From Undibacterium sp. CCC3.4 (GTDB lineage: Bacteria > Pseudomonadota > Gammaproteobacteria > Burkholderiales > Burkholderiaceae_D), in the NCBI RefSeq assembly GCF_034347425.1, contig NZ_CP133779.1, positions 310,001 through 374,000 on the forward strand: a DNA stretch of 64,000 bases, written 5' to 3'. Below the pieces are notes generated by a model. That model saw only the letters and a list, made by a program, of their open reading frames with translations, was not told the DNA's origin and ran no database searches. Of this stretch, positions 43,509 to 52,902 are shown in pieces. The position numbers and the translations under genes were made by a program. Numbering within the stretch: the stretch's first letter is position 1; the number at the start of each line of letters is the position of its first letter.

Positions 43509-46130
43509 TTACTTGGCAGTAATCGTAATCGGTACCAAGGCCTTGGCCGTGCGGCCGAGATTATCGGTTAGCGTGACGGTGAGCGTATAGTTGCCGGTGA
43601 CCGGTGTTGCCCAACTAGCCGTGATCACGATTGCCCCGGACAGCGAGAACGACATCCCCAACGGTGCGCCGGCAATCGAAATCGAGGCTGAACTGGCACC
43701 GACATCGACGATGCTGATGGTACCGCTAAGTGCTTTACCCAGCACACCGGTCATGGCGGGAGCGGTAATCACCGGCCCGACCACGCCGGCTGCGGTGATA
43801 CTGACCGTGTACACGCCCTGCCCGCTCAAACCGGTTTTGCTGTCTTTGGCAATCACTGTCACCGCATACGTGCCGGCCACTGGTACTGCCCAACTGACCG
43901 CACCGGCGCTACTGATCGTCATCCCGCTCGGGGCACCGCTCAAGCTGTAGCTGAGTGGATTACTAGCCGTCACGGATACATTGAAAGCCAAAGCCGTGCC
44001 GACTTTGCCGCTGATGGCCGCAGCATTCACCACCGGTGCAGGCTGCGCAGCAATTATCACGGTGTAGACCGCTTTGCCGCTTAAACCAGTTTTGGCATCG
44101 AGTGCCGTCACCGTCACCGCATAGGTTCCCAATACAGGGGTTGCCCATGTCACCACACCGGCCGTGCTGATCGTCATCCCACTCGGGGCGGCCGTCATGC
44201 TATACGTAACCGGATTGGCATTGACGACGCTGACAGTGAACGACAAGGCCGTACCGACTTTGCCGCTGATACTCGCAGCGCTGACGACCGGAGGCAGAGG
44301 CGCGGCAATCGTCACCGTGTAAATCCCTTTGCCGGACAGATTGGCTTTGGCATCGCTGGCGGTGACCGTGACCGTGTACGTGCCGGCCACCGGTACCGCC
44401 CAAGTGACGATCCCGCTGCTGTTAATCGCCATACCAGCCGGTGCGCCGCTCAAGCTGTAAGTAAGCGGATTGACCGAACTGGCCGAGACCGTGAATGACA
44501 AGGCCGTGCCGACTTGGCCGCTGATGCCGGCGTTGCCAACCACCGGCGCACTGACCGGAGCAGCGGCATTCAAGGCAGTCAGCAAGGCCGTGACATTCGG
44601 CGTACCGAGACCGGTAACCGGATCGTAACCGAGCTTGGCGGTGCAAGTCGCGCAAGTGCCGTCGCTGCCTTTGGTGATGTCAGCAAAGGCGCTGGCATAA
44701 CTGCCGGGAACGCTGGCAATTTTGGTGTACAGCATGGCATGCGGACCGGCTAAGGCGGCTTGGGCAGTTTGTGCTCGTACAGCATTGGCGACGGCGACGA
44801 TGCCGGCCCACTGCGGCGTCGACAAACTGGTGCCGCCGGCCGACAACCAGCTCACTGCCGTGCTGCCCGGACTGATGGTGGCCAAATATTGACCGGTATT
44901 CGGATCGGCATTGAATGAGACATCGGCCACCGTGCGATGGGCCGGCGAGCCCATGCCAGGTACGCTATTGTTTTGGTAAGCTGGGGTGACAGTATATGCA
45001 CTCATGCCGCCGCCAGTACCAGACCACGCCGTTTCCGCACGCGCACCAGTTCCCGAATACGTCAAGGAAGTGCCGCTGACGGCAAGCACATTGCTCGATA
45101 CCGCCGGCCAACTGACCGCTGCGCCACCGTCACCGGTGGCGGCGATGTAAGTCATCTTGGCAGCCGTAAACACGCTGTCAACCGAAGCCGTGTAACCGGC
45201 TTCGGCAGCACCGAAACTCATCGACACCACGCCGGGGCCCATGGCGTTGGCCAATTGCACGCCACCGATCAAACTGTTGAGCGAGGCATCGGGCGCTTCA
45301 ATCAACACGATCCGTGCCAGCGGTGCGGTCGCGTGGGCCCATTGGACGTCGAGCGCGATTTCAGTGGCCCAACCGGAATTATAAGCCGGTGCCGTCGTGG
45401 TTAAGGTACCGGATGCGGTGTTGTAAGCGACGATCAATTCACAGGAAGTCAGCGATGCAGCGGCCAAGGGCACGGAACTGACAGTCTTGCTGGTGCACGC
45501 TGGCAAGCCGAATTTTTGGTTAAACGTGCTTAATTCCAGGGCCGCATTCGGATCATGCTGTGCGTCAACGATGTAAATCGTTTGGCCGGCACCGAATTGC
45601 GCCGCCTGGGCCGCCGTCAGGCCGGTAAAACTGGCAGGCAAAGCCGGCAAACCGTAGGCTGCGCGAATTTGTGCCGGCGTATAGGTCGACACCACCGTCG
45701 GTGTCGCACTGGGCGTAAGGGTTTGGCTGACGGCCGACTCTTGTATGGTTTGCTGGGCGGAATGCAAAGTGGCGGCAGTCAAGCCGCGCGCGGATAAATG
45801 CTGGAATTGCACCGGAACAGTTTGCTGGCGCGGCGCCATCAGGGCTGAAACACTGCCATTACCCTGATCAATATCGGCCGGCACATCGAGTAATACCGGC
45901 GCGACGTGAAAGCTCGGTTGCGCGCTTTGCGTCAACAGCGGAATGTCACCCAAGCTCACTTCCAAAGTCGTTGATGCTGTTGCCGTTGCCGCCGGCGCAT
46001 CGGCCGCTGCGGTTTTGTTGTCAGTGCCGCTGCCGCTGCCACAGGCACTGAGCAAGCTCAGCAAGGCGGCGGCCAAAACAGTACGAGGAAAAACGACTGT
46101 CACTGCTGAGGGGGAAAATTTATGCATCAT
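43509..46130 (-). CDS. S53 (sedolisin) lipoprotein peptidase with four Ig-like repeats
   Basis: The 873-residue protein starts with a lipoprotein signal (lipobox LSAC, Cys30). A linker of about 115 residues that could be a very short propeptide follows. The sedolisin domain runs at about 148-525. The catalytic set is visible: Glu257 and Asp261 in GWATEIALDVQWAHA, the oxyanion Asp334 in AATGDGG, Ser435 in SAGGTSLSTPQWAG, and a calcium site in FADITKGSDGTCATC. From residue 528 four immunoglobulin-like repeats of about 84 residues follow (each starts PVV or PVI and has a GxxLSFTVS strand and an AVTVTAxD strand). The start is placed at 46130, where GGAG stands seven bases upstream; an upstream ATG at 46169 would break the signal. 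Expression is probably under the cyclic-di-GMP riboswitch just upstream. Confidence 0.9.
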   Translation of the reverse strand: MMHKFSPSAVTVVFPRTVLAAALLSLLSACGSGSGTDNKTAAADAPAATATASTTLEVSLGDIPLLTQSAQPSFHVAPVLLDVPADIDQGNGSVSALMAPRQQTVPVQFQHLSARGLTAATLHSAQQTIQESAVSQTLTPSATPTVVSTYTPAQIRAAYGLPALPASFTGLTAAQAAQFGAGQTIYIVDAQHDPNAALELSTFNQKFGLPACTSKTVSSVPLAAASLTSCELIVAYNTASGTLTTTAPAYNSGWATEIALDVQWAHATAPLARIVLIEAPDASLNSLIGGVQLANAMGPGVVSMSFGAAEAGYTASVDSVFTAAKMTYIAATGDGGAAVSWPAVSSNVLAVSGTSLTYSGTGARAETAWSGTGGGMSAYTVTPAYQNNSVPGMGSPAHRTVADVSFNADPNTGQYLATISPGSTAVSWLSAGGTSLSTPQWAGIVAVANAVRAQTAQAALAGPHAMLYTKIASVPGSYASAFADITKGSDGTCATCTAKLGYDPVTGLGTPNVTALLTALNAAAPVSAPVVGNAGISGQVGTALSFTVSASSVNPLTYSLSGAPAGMAINSSGIVTWAVPVAGTYTVTVTASDAKANLSGKGIYTVTIAAPLPPVVSAASISGKVGTALSFTVSVVNANPVTYSMTAAPSGMTISTAGVVTWATPVLGTYAVTVTALDAKTGLSGKAVYTVIIAAQPAPVVNAAAISGKVGTALAFNVSVTASNPLSYSLSGAPSGMTISSAGAVSWAVPVAGTYAVTVIAKDSKTGLSGQGVYTVSITAAGVVGPVITAPAMTGVLGKALSGTISIVDVGASSASISIAGAPLGMSFSLSGAIVITASWATPVTGNYTLTVTLTDNLGRTAKALVPITITAK

Positions 46131-46185
46131 GTCAACGCTCCGTAAGGGTGCAGGACGGCATATGCGCAACGAGATCAGGTCTGCG

Positions 46186-46272
46186 TTGGCAACCCCGCTG
46201 CCGTAGCGCTGGTGCGCCTTAGGCCGGTGGCTTTGCGTCGCCGTTTTTCAACGGGTTTGCCCTGTAAATCTA
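46186..46272 (-). ncRNA. Cyclic-di-GMP-I riboswitch (GEMM-I class)
   Basis: The minus strand reads the GEMM-I consensus almost completely. ACAGGGCAAACC is followed by a hairpin CCGTT-GAAA-AACGG with the GNRA tetraloop, then GACGCAAAGCC, ACCGGCCTAA, a second hairpin and finally GGCAGCGGGGTTGCC. These are the conserved blocks of the class I cyclic-di-GMP aptamer. It lies in the leader of the S53 peptidase gene, 56 bases before its ATG. The CAACGC at the 3' edge of the aptamer (46187-46182) is complementary to GCGTTG next to the GGAG ribosome site (46139-46134), so folding could hide the site. A weak promoter (TACAAT at 46297-46292) lies upstream. Confidence 0.92.
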
Positions 46273-46407
46273 TTTCAAACAATCAATGATAATTGTAGGA
46301 AATTTCCCAAAAAAATTCCACAAAGAAACTGTTAAACACTGCAAAAACGTCGTCTAAACAACACAAATTAACGTTTGCCTGATCAAATTTAACGATCGCC
46401 GCAGCCC

Positions 46408-47346
46408 TTAATCGAGTTCGGCCAAAACTTTGATGTGCGCACTGACGCTACGCCCCAGCGCCGCCAAGTTATACCCACCTTCAAGGCAACTGACGATGCG
46501 CCCTTGCGCGGTTTCACGCGCGACTTGCATGATTTGTTGTGTCAACCAGATGTAATCTGCTTCGACCAAGCCAAGCTGCCCCATCTCATCGTCACGGTGC
46601 GCGTCGAAGCCGGCGGAAATGAACAACATTTCCGGCTTGAATGTACGCAGGGCTGGCAACCATTGCTGCAACACCAATTCACGAATCGTTTCGCCATAAC
46701 TGTGCGCCGGCACCGGCACATTGAGCATGTTCGCGGCCGCCGACGTGGCGCCGCTGTAGGGGTAATACGGATGTTGAAAAAAACTGACCATCAACACCCG
46801 CTCATCGCCGGCGAAAATGTCTTCAGTGCCATTGCCATGATGAACATCAAAATCGACAATGGCGACCCGCTGCAAGCCACGTACTTCCAGTGCATGCTTT
46901 ACAGCAACGGCAACGTTATTAAACATGCAAAAACCCATGGATTCACGCGAAGTGGCGTGATGACCAGGCGGACGAATCGCGCAAAAGGCATTTTCGATAT
47001 TGCCATCAATCACGGCATCGGTGGCAGCCAACGCTGCCCCGGCGGCGCGCAGTGAGGCGCGCCAAGTAAAAGCATTGAGCGAGGTATCGGCATCGAGCGG
47101 AAAATGCGCGTAGTCCGAACCCTCGGCCGGGCAATTTTCACGGATACGGTAAATCGCATCGGCGCTGTGTACCCGCGCCAAGTCGCTTTCTTGCGCCAGC
47201 GGCGCGCTGCGATGGTCGAGCAAATCATGAATCCGGCTGGCGATGAGTTGATCTTCGATGGCCTGTAAACGGTCCGGCGATTCCGGGTGCCAAGCGCCCA
47301 TTTCATGGCGCTTGCAATCGGCGTGGGTGTAGTACGCAGTAGTCAT
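46408..47346 (-). CDS. Histone-deacetylase-family hydrolase (acetoin-utilisation/polyamine deacetylase type)
   Basis: The 312-residue zinc hydrolase starts MTTAYYTHADCKRHEMGAWHPESPDR. It has IRPPGHHATSRESMGFCMFNNVAVA near 126-150, holding the catalytic His-His pair, the zinc ligands in VDFDVHHGNGTEDIF near 167-181, and FISAGFDAHRDDEMG. Bacterial members remove acetyl groups from acetylpolyamines or proteins; the substrate here is unknown. A 191-base region separates it from the divergent MoxR gene. Confidence 0.92.
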   Translation of the reverse strand: MTTAYYTHADCKRHEMGAWHPESPDRLQAIEDQLIASRIHDLLDHRSAPLAQESDLARVHSADAIYRIRENCPAEGSDYAHFPLDADTSLNAFTWRASLRAAGAALAATDAVIDGNIENAFCAIRPPGHHATSRESMGFCMFNNVAVAVKHALEVRGLQRVAIVDFDVHHGNGTEDIFAGDERVLMVSFFQHPYYPYSGATSAAANMLNVPVPAHSYGETIRELVLQQWLPALRTFKPEMLFISAGFDAHRDDEMGQLGLVEADYIWLTQQIMQVARETAQGRIVSCLEGGYNLAALGRSVSAHIKVLAELD

Positions 47347-47537
47347 GTCTCAATATTGGCGCGAACAGACACGCTGCGGCGGCCGGCGGCCGTGGCAATG
47401 CTGCTCTGTGATTATCATGTTAGCAGTGTCCGCCTATTCCGACACTTTTGCAAATATGCATTATTGAGACGCGACAATTATTACGGACAGCAACATTTCC
47501 GTTTACACTGTGCAAAATTCGTCCAACAAGGAAGCCG

Positions 47538-48458
47538 ATGTTTTCTCAAGTCCATGCTGTTGCTGCGCAAGTCAATCAAATCATCATCGGCAAGGAGTTA
47601 AGCATTCGCTTGGCCTTGGCCGGATTGTTGGCCGGCGGTCATTTGCTGATCGAAGATGTGCCCGGCGTCGGCAAGACCACACTGGCCCACGCTTTGGCGC
47701 GCTCGCTGGGTTTGCAATTCAATCGTGTGCAATTCACCAGCGATTTATTGCCGGCAGACATCACCGGCATTTCCATCTTCGAACGCGAAAAAAACCAATT
47801 CCAGTTTCATCCTGGCCCGATCTTCAGTCAAGTTTTGCTGGCCGATGAGATCAACCGCGCACCGCCGAAAACCCAATCGGCCTTGCTCGAGGCAATGGAA
47901 GAACATCAGGTTTCGGTAGAAGGACAGACCCGGCCCTTGCCGACACCATTTTTTGTCATCGCCACGCAAAATCCCTCCCACCAAGTCGGTACCTTTGCCT
48001 TACCGGAATCGCAACTCGACCGTTTCTTGATGTGCCTCTCGCTCGGTTACCCCGATGCCGCCGCCGAACGCGCACTGCTGCTTGGCGAAGACCGTCGCAG
48101 CTTGCTGGCCAACTTACCGGCAGTGATGAATCCGACACAATTTTTGCAAGCCCAGCAAGCCCTGAAACAGATCCACACCGCCGCCAGCTTGATCGATTAT
48201 GTGCAAGCACTCGCACAAGCCAGCCGCCGTGGCGACGTGTTTGCCGAGGGCATGAGTCCACGCGCCAGCATTGCCTTATTGCAGGCGGGGCGCGCTTGGG
48301 CGGCCTTAGAAGGGCGTGACCATGTGCTGCCGGAAGATATACAAGCAGTCTTGATACCAGTCATAGCGCACCGTTTGCGCCCGCTGAAATCGGTACTCGG
48401 CAAACCCGGTGCCAGCCATGAATTGCTGACGCAATTAATGCACAGCGTGCCACTGTAG
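47538..48458 (+). CDS. MoxR-family AAA+ ATPase
   Basis: The 306-residue AAA+ protein has Walker A VPGVGKTTLAHA at 41-52 and Walker B LLADEINRAPPKTQSALLEAMEE near 102-124. It also carries VIATQNP and the lid ending SPRASIALLQAGRAWAALEGRD. MoxR ATPases act as chaperones for their operon partners, usually a DUF58/von Willebrand protein. The start at 47538 has AAGGA upstream; the longer open frame begins in an unconserved stretch. It heads the moxR-DUF58-transglutaminase operon. Confidence 0.93.
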   Translation: MFSQVHAVAAQVNQIIIGKELSIRLALAGLLAGGHLLIEDVPGVGKTTLAHALARSLGLQFNRVQFTSDLLPADITGISIFEREKNQFQFHPGPIFSQVLLADEINRAPPKTQSALLEAMEEHQVSVEGQTRPLPTPFFVIATQNPSHQVGTFALPESQLDRFLMCLSLGYPDAAAERALLLGEDRRSLLANLPAVMNPTQFLQAQQALKQIHTAASLIDYVQALAQASRRGDVFAEGMSPRASIALLQAGRAWAALEGRDHVLPEDIQAVLIPVIAHRLRPLKSVLGKPGASHELLTQLMHSVPL

Positions 48459-48470
48459 ACAGGCGCTGTG

Positions 48471-49442
48471 ATGCTGACCACTTTACGCCGGCGTCTGCGC
48501 GAGCTGATTTTTCTGGAACGCCAAGCGGAAAGCGGCGAAGTCTATCTCACGCAAAGACGGGTATTCACCTTGCCGAGTAAAGCAGGCTGGATGTTCGTGT
48601 TGCTGTTGCTGATCATGTTTCTTACCGCCACCAATTACAGCCTCAGTCTGGGCTTTGCACTGACCTTCCTTCTCGCTGGTGTCGCCATCCTCAATACCTT
48701 TTGGTGCTTCCGCAATCTGGCCTATTTGCATCTGCGCAGTGGCTCGGCGGCGGCCGTGTTTGTCGGCGACGAGTGCCATTACACGATTCATCTGATCAAC
48801 CGCCGCGCCTACGCGCGCCACGCCATCTCGGTCGGTTTCAACACCGGCCGCAGCAGCGAACAAGTCTGTGACATCGCCGCACACGATACCACTACCGTGC
48901 AGCTCAGTTGTCCAGCCAATCAGCGCGGCTGGCAAGCGATCCCGCGCATCCGCCTGCAAACTTGGTTTCCACTCGGCTGGCTGCGCGCCTGGAGTACCTG
49001 GTTACCGGATAGTCAGGCGCTGGTCTACCCGCAACCGGAAGCCAATCCGCCCCCCTTGCCACAGACCGGCTACCGCGACGCTGGCGTGGCGGCGCAGGCC
49101 GAGCACGGCGAATTCGCCGGCGTGCGCGGGTATCAAGCTGGTGATGCGATGAAACACTTAGCGTGGAAACAAATCGCACGCCTCGACAGCGCCCCCGGTG
49201 CACCGCTGATCAGCAAACAATTTGCCGGTCTGGCCGGCGGCGAACTCACGCTCGATTTCGCCAAGCTGCCACGCCAACTCGATACCGAACTTAAACTCTC
49301 GCGCATGACCAGCTGGATCTTACAAGCTGAACAAGCCCAGCAAGCATATGCCTTTCGCCTCGGCGTGCATGCTTACTCCGCCGCCCTCGGAGCAGCGCAC
49401 CGCGACGCCTGCCTGCGCGCCTTAGCCTTGCATGAAAGTTAA
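48471..49442 (+). CDS. DUF58 domain protein
   Basis: The 323-residue membrane protein has two hydrophobic segments near residues 37-75 and the DUF58 core. The core includes FAGVRGYQAGDAMKHLAWKQIARLD near residues 218-242, the usual EFRPYQ-like Arg/Asp/His set, and LMSKQFAG-like text (ISKQFAGLAGGELTLDF). The partner MoxR gene stops 12 bases before it, and the transglutaminase gene starts 2 bases after its stop, so it belongs to one operon. A GTG codon three bases upstream of the chosen ATG is an alternative start. Confidence 0.88.
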   Translation: MLTTLRRRLRELIFLERQAESGEVYLTQRRVFTLPSKAGWMFVLLLLIMFLTATNYSLSLGFALTFLLAGVAILNTFWCFRNLAYLHLRSGSAAAVFVGDECHYTIHLINRRAYARHAISVGFNTGRSSEQVCDIAAHDTTTVQLSCPANQRGWQAIPRIRLQTWFPLGWLRAWSTWLPDSQALVYPQPEANPPPLPQTGYRDAGVAAQAEHGEFAGVRGYQAGDAMKHLAWKQIARLDSAPGAPLISKQFAGLAGGELTLDFAKLPRQLDTELKLSRMTSWILQAEQAQQAYAFRLGVHAYSAALGAAHRDACLRALALHES

Positions 49443-49444
49443 GC

Positions 49445-51439
49445 GTGCGTTTACTCAGCAAACTGCCGACTTGGTCGCGCGATAAAACCGAAACCCTGTT
49501 ATTGCTGCTGGCCTGTAGTGTCGTGCTGCTACCCCATGCCTTGCATCTGAGCACCTGGGTCACGCTGAGTTGCCTGGCAATGTTGCTATGGCGCAGTTAC
49601 TTGACGCTCAGCGGGCGGCGCTTGCCGCCGCCTTGGTTGCTGCTGCCAGTGGCGACAGCGTTGATGCTGGCAGTTTACCTGACGCAACACAGCCTGTTCG
49701 GGCGCGAAGTCGGGGTCACTATGCTGAGCTTACTATTGACTTGCAAGTTACTCGAAATGCATGCGAAACGTGATCTGTTCGTGGTCACCTCGCTGGCTTT
49801 TTTCTTATTGCTGAGCAATTACTTTTATCAGCAAAGCATCGCCATCGCCGTACTTTCTCTGCTGGCCCTCACCCTGCTGCTGTGCGCGCAAATGTCGTTT
49901 CACTACAGCGTGGCTTTGCCGCCTTTACGTCAGCGCTTGCAACTCGCGGCCACCTTAGTCGGGCTGGCGGTGCCGCTGTGTCTGTGCGCCTTTGTCTTGT
50001 TTCCACGAATTTCCGGGCCGCTCTGGAGCTTGCCCGGCGATGCACACGCAGGCAAGACCGGCTTGTCCTCCGCCATGGCACCGGGCGGCATCAGCGACTT
50101 GGCACAATCGGAAGAATTGGTGTTTCGCGTCAAATTTGACCGCGCAATTGCGAATAAATCGTGGTTGTACTGGCGCGCCATCGTCATGAGCGACTTCGAT
50201 GGCCGTAGTTGGCATGCCAGCGCTACCAGCGCCATCGATGAGAGCGCAGTGGAAGATGCGCCGGCACTGCAAATCGGCCAAGACATTGTGCTCGAACCGC
50301 AAGGTCAAAGTTGGCTGTTCGCGCTCGATCTGCCGCTGACCGGCGCGCGCAATGGCACGCAAATACTGGGCAAGCGTAACCATCAAGATGAATTGCGTAG
50401 CAACACCGCCGTCACCGAACGTCTGCGCTATCAAGTGCGCTCGGCACCGAACGCGCAGCGCGCCGCAGCGCTCACCCGCAGCGAACGCGCCGATGCCACG
50501 GAATTACCGCCCAACTACAACCCACGCACACTCGCCTTAGCCGCCGAACTCGCGCGCACTTACCCAGCCCCGGCGACGCTGATTCAAGCCGTGTTAATGA
50601 AATTTCGCCAAGAAGCATTCAGCTACACCTTAGAGCCACCGCTGTTAGGACGCAACAGTGTCGACGATTTCCTGTTCGTTACGCGGGCCGGCTTCTGCGA
50701 ACATTTTGCCAGCGCCTTCGTGGTCCTGATGCGCGCCGCCGACATTCCGGCACGGGTGGTCACCGGCTATCAAGGGGGCCGACGCAACGATGTCGATGGC
50801 TTTTACGAAATCCGTCAGTCCGACGCCCACGCCTGGGCCGAAGTCTGGCTTGATGGCACAGGTTGGACCCGCGTCGACCCAACTGCCGCCGTGGCACCGG
50901 AACGGGTAATGCAAAATTTAGCCCGTGCCCTACCGTCGCGCGGCTTGGCCGCCTTGGTTGGCAATGCTTGGAGCCGCAACTCCTGGGCGCAAAACCTGCG
51001 CATGCACTGGGATGCCATGAACCATGCTTGGAACCAACGCGTGCTGGCTTACAACCAGCAATCGCAGCTCGCGCTGCTGGCCTCGCTCGGCTGGAAAGAG
51101 GTAGACTGGGCCCAGCTTGCCCTGCTGTTTTTCGGCATTGCGGCCGGCCTGTTGGCCTTGCTTGCCCTACCTATCATGCGTAACAAAGCGCCCCTGTCGA
51201 AAACGAATGCAGTATACTTGGCATTCTGCCGACGCATGGCGAGTAAAAACTGTCCCAAGCATTTAGCCGAAGGGCCATCAGCGTACTTGCAACGCTTGGA
51301 ACACAGCCTGCCGCCGCACGCGTATCTGCCGGCGCAGGCGTTTTTACGCTGCTATATCGCGCTCACCTACGGCAAACCGACGCTGACGGAAGCTATTTCC
51401 GTCAAACAATTGAAAACCTTGCTAGCGGCCTGCCGCTGA
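49445..51439 (+). CDS. TgpA-type transmembrane transglutaminase-like protein
   Basis: The 664-residue protein begins with a GTG codon. It has about six N-terminal transmembrane helices (to residue ~190), an extracytoplasmic transglutaminase-like domain and a final helix near 560-580. The cysteine-protease-like triad is in place: Cys418 in TRAGFCEHFASAF, His462 in SDAHAWAEVW and Asp478 in RVDPT. This architecture (DUF3488 plus transglutaminase core) is that of Pseudomonas TgpA, which is essential in P. aeruginosa. The role here is probably envelope protein processing or crosslinking. It is the third gene of the moxR operon. Confidence 0.93.
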   Translation: MRLLSKLPTWSRDKTETLLLLLACSVVLLPHALHLSTWVTLSCLAMLLWRSYLTLSGRRLPPPWLLLPVATALMLAVYLTQHSLFGREVGVTMLSLLLTCKLLEMHAKRDLFVVTSLAFFLLLSNYFYQQSIAIAVLSLLALTLLLCAQMSFHYSVALPPLRQRLQLAATLVGLAVPLCLCAFVLFPRISGPLWSLPGDAHAGKTGLSSAMAPGGISDLAQSEELVFRVKFDRAIANKSWLYWRAIVMSDFDGRSWHASATSAIDESAVEDAPALQIGQDIVLEPQGQSWLFALDLPLTGARNGTQILGKRNHQDELRSNTAVTERLRYQVRSAPNAQRAAALTRSERADATELPPNYNPRTLALAAELARTYPAPATLIQAVLMKFRQEAFSYTLEPPLLGRNSVDDFLFVTRAGFCEHFASAFVVLMRAADIPARVVTGYQGGRRNDVDGFYEIRQSDAHAWAEVWLDGTGWTRVDPTAAVAPERVMQNLARALPSRGLAALVGNAWSRNSWAQNLRMHWDAMNHAWNQRVLAYNQQSQLALLASLGWKEVDWAQLALLFFGIAAGLLALLALPIMRNKAPLSKTNAVYLAFCRRMASKNCPKHLAEGPSAYLQRLEHSLPPHAYLPAQAFLRCYIALTYGKPTLTEAISVKQLKTLLAACR

Positions 51440-51462
51440 TCTTTTTTTTTGCGATTACCATT

Positions 51463-52542
51463 TTGAAATTTTCTCGCTTAGTCTCATTTTTTTGCCTTTC
51501 AGCCAGCTTGATACAGCCCGGCAGTGACGCCATCGCTGCCGCGAAAAGCAAACTCCCTCCCGCCGCGGCAACGAACACCGTTCACTTCGAGCAATGGCCA
51601 GAAGTCGCCGCGTTCTCCAATGATATGGCCAGTAAGCATGGCATCGATCCGGCTTATCTGCGCGCGGTCTTCGCGCGCACGCGCTATATCGAAAGCGCAC
51701 GACAATTAATGCGTCCGGCACCGGCCGGTAAGCCCAAAAATTGGCAAGCCTACCGCGCCCGCTTCGTCGAAGGCAAACGGATTGCTGCCGGGCTGGCCTT
51801 TTGGGATAAATACAGCGCCACCTTGGAGCGGGCGCAAAAACAGTATGGCGTACCAGCGGAAATCATCGTCGGCTTGATCGGCGTCGAAACAATTTACGGC
51901 CAACATACCGGCAGTTTTCGCAGCATCGATGCGCTGACCACGCTGGCTTTTGACTACCCGGAAACCCCGACGCGCGATGCAAGAATGCAATTTTTCAAGC
52001 AAGAATTGGAAAGTCTGCTGTTAATTTCTAAAGAATCGGAAATCGACCCGTTTGCCTTCACCGGTTCCTATGCCGGTGCAATCGGCTGGCCGCAATTTAT
52101 GCCTAGCAGTATACGCGCCTATGCGGTTGACTTCGATGGCGATGGCAAAATCAATCTCAGTACCTCCGCCGTCGATGCCATCGGCAGTGTCGCCAACTAT
52201 CTCGCCGCCCATGGTTGGAAAGCCAACTTGCCGGTCGCATTTCCGGCCACGCTGACCGGCAGCGAGGCCCATACGGCAGAACTGCAAAGCAGCCTGAGCC
52301 AAGGACTCAAAGCCACTTATCTACTATCTGAACTCAGCGGCTTCCTCAGTACGGCCAGCAGTGCCGCACCGAGCACGATACAATATGGCGTGGTCGACTT
52401 ACAAAATGGTGATGCCGCCACCGAGTATTGGCTGGGGAGTGAAAATTTCTTCGCCATCACACAATACAACCGCAGTTATTTTTACGCGATGTCGGTGTTT
52501 GAGCTTGGCCGTGTCATCGCGATCGCGCGCGAAAACCGCTGA
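51463..52542 (+). CDS. mltB: Lytic murein transglycosylase B
   Basis: The 359-residue exported protein probably starts at a TTG codon, giving a signal peptide (KFSRLVSFFCLSASLIQP) with no visible ribosome site. Family features are catalytic Glu142 in VGLIGVETIYGQHTGSFRS, then FTGSYAGAIGWPQFMPSSIRAYAVDFDGDG near 197-226 and a final NFFAITQYNRSYFYAMSVFELG. MltB cleaves glycan strands of peptidoglycan to anhydromuramyl ends. It lies 23 bases behind the transglutaminase gene and may be transcribed with it. Confidence 0.92.
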   Translation: MKFSRLVSFFCLSASLIQPGSDAIAAAKSKLPPAAATNTVHFEQWPEVAAFSNDMASKHGIDPAYLRAVFARTRYIESARQLMRPAPAGKPKNWQAYRARFVEGKRIAAGLAFWDKYSATLERAQKQYGVPAEIIVGLIGVETIYGQHTGSFRSIDALTTLAFDYPETPTRDARMQFFKQELESLLLISKESEIDPFAFTGSYAGAIGWPQFMPSSIRAYAVDFDGDGKINLSTSAVDAIGSVANYLAAHGWKANLPVAFPATLTGSEAHTAELQSSLSQGLKATYLLSELSGFLSTASSAAPSTIQYGVVDLQNGDAATEYWLGSENFFAITQYNRSYFYAMSVFELGRVIAIARENR

Positions 52543-52902
52543 GGTAGTGGATAGTTGACATTTGATATTTAAGGTTTAACAATATCTTTCACTTTAATCA
52601 ATTGCTATACGGAAAGTTTTATCCAATACTGTGTTGCCAGCATGTGATTTTAGGCAATAAAAATATTGAATCTTGAAAAAATCCTTGAAAACAATTTGTA
52701 CTTTCTTGTAATTTGAACTACAGTGCGAACATCTAGTTGATATTATGGCATGCAAACAAAGCAATATATCGGCAGATTTAACAATGTTTTGCTATTACTA
52801 TGATAAGGGTTTTCTATTTTAAAGATACAATATTACCGTATGATTAATTCTCATTGAAGCAACTTAATCTCCAGCATCAATAGACAAGACAACGAGGTAA
52901 TT
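52543..52902. promoter_or_regulatory. AT-rich 360-bp leader of the small HTH gene
   Basis: This region is clearly richer in A+T than the surrounding genes and has no supported reading frame. Promoter-like pairs are TTGAAA (52692-52697) with TAATTT, and TTGTAC with TACAGT at 17-base spacing further on, none perfect. It could contain a long untranslated leader, a foreign fragment or an unrecognised small RNA. The segment just before the gene ends in AACGAGGTAATT, a strong ribosome site. Confidence 0.4.
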
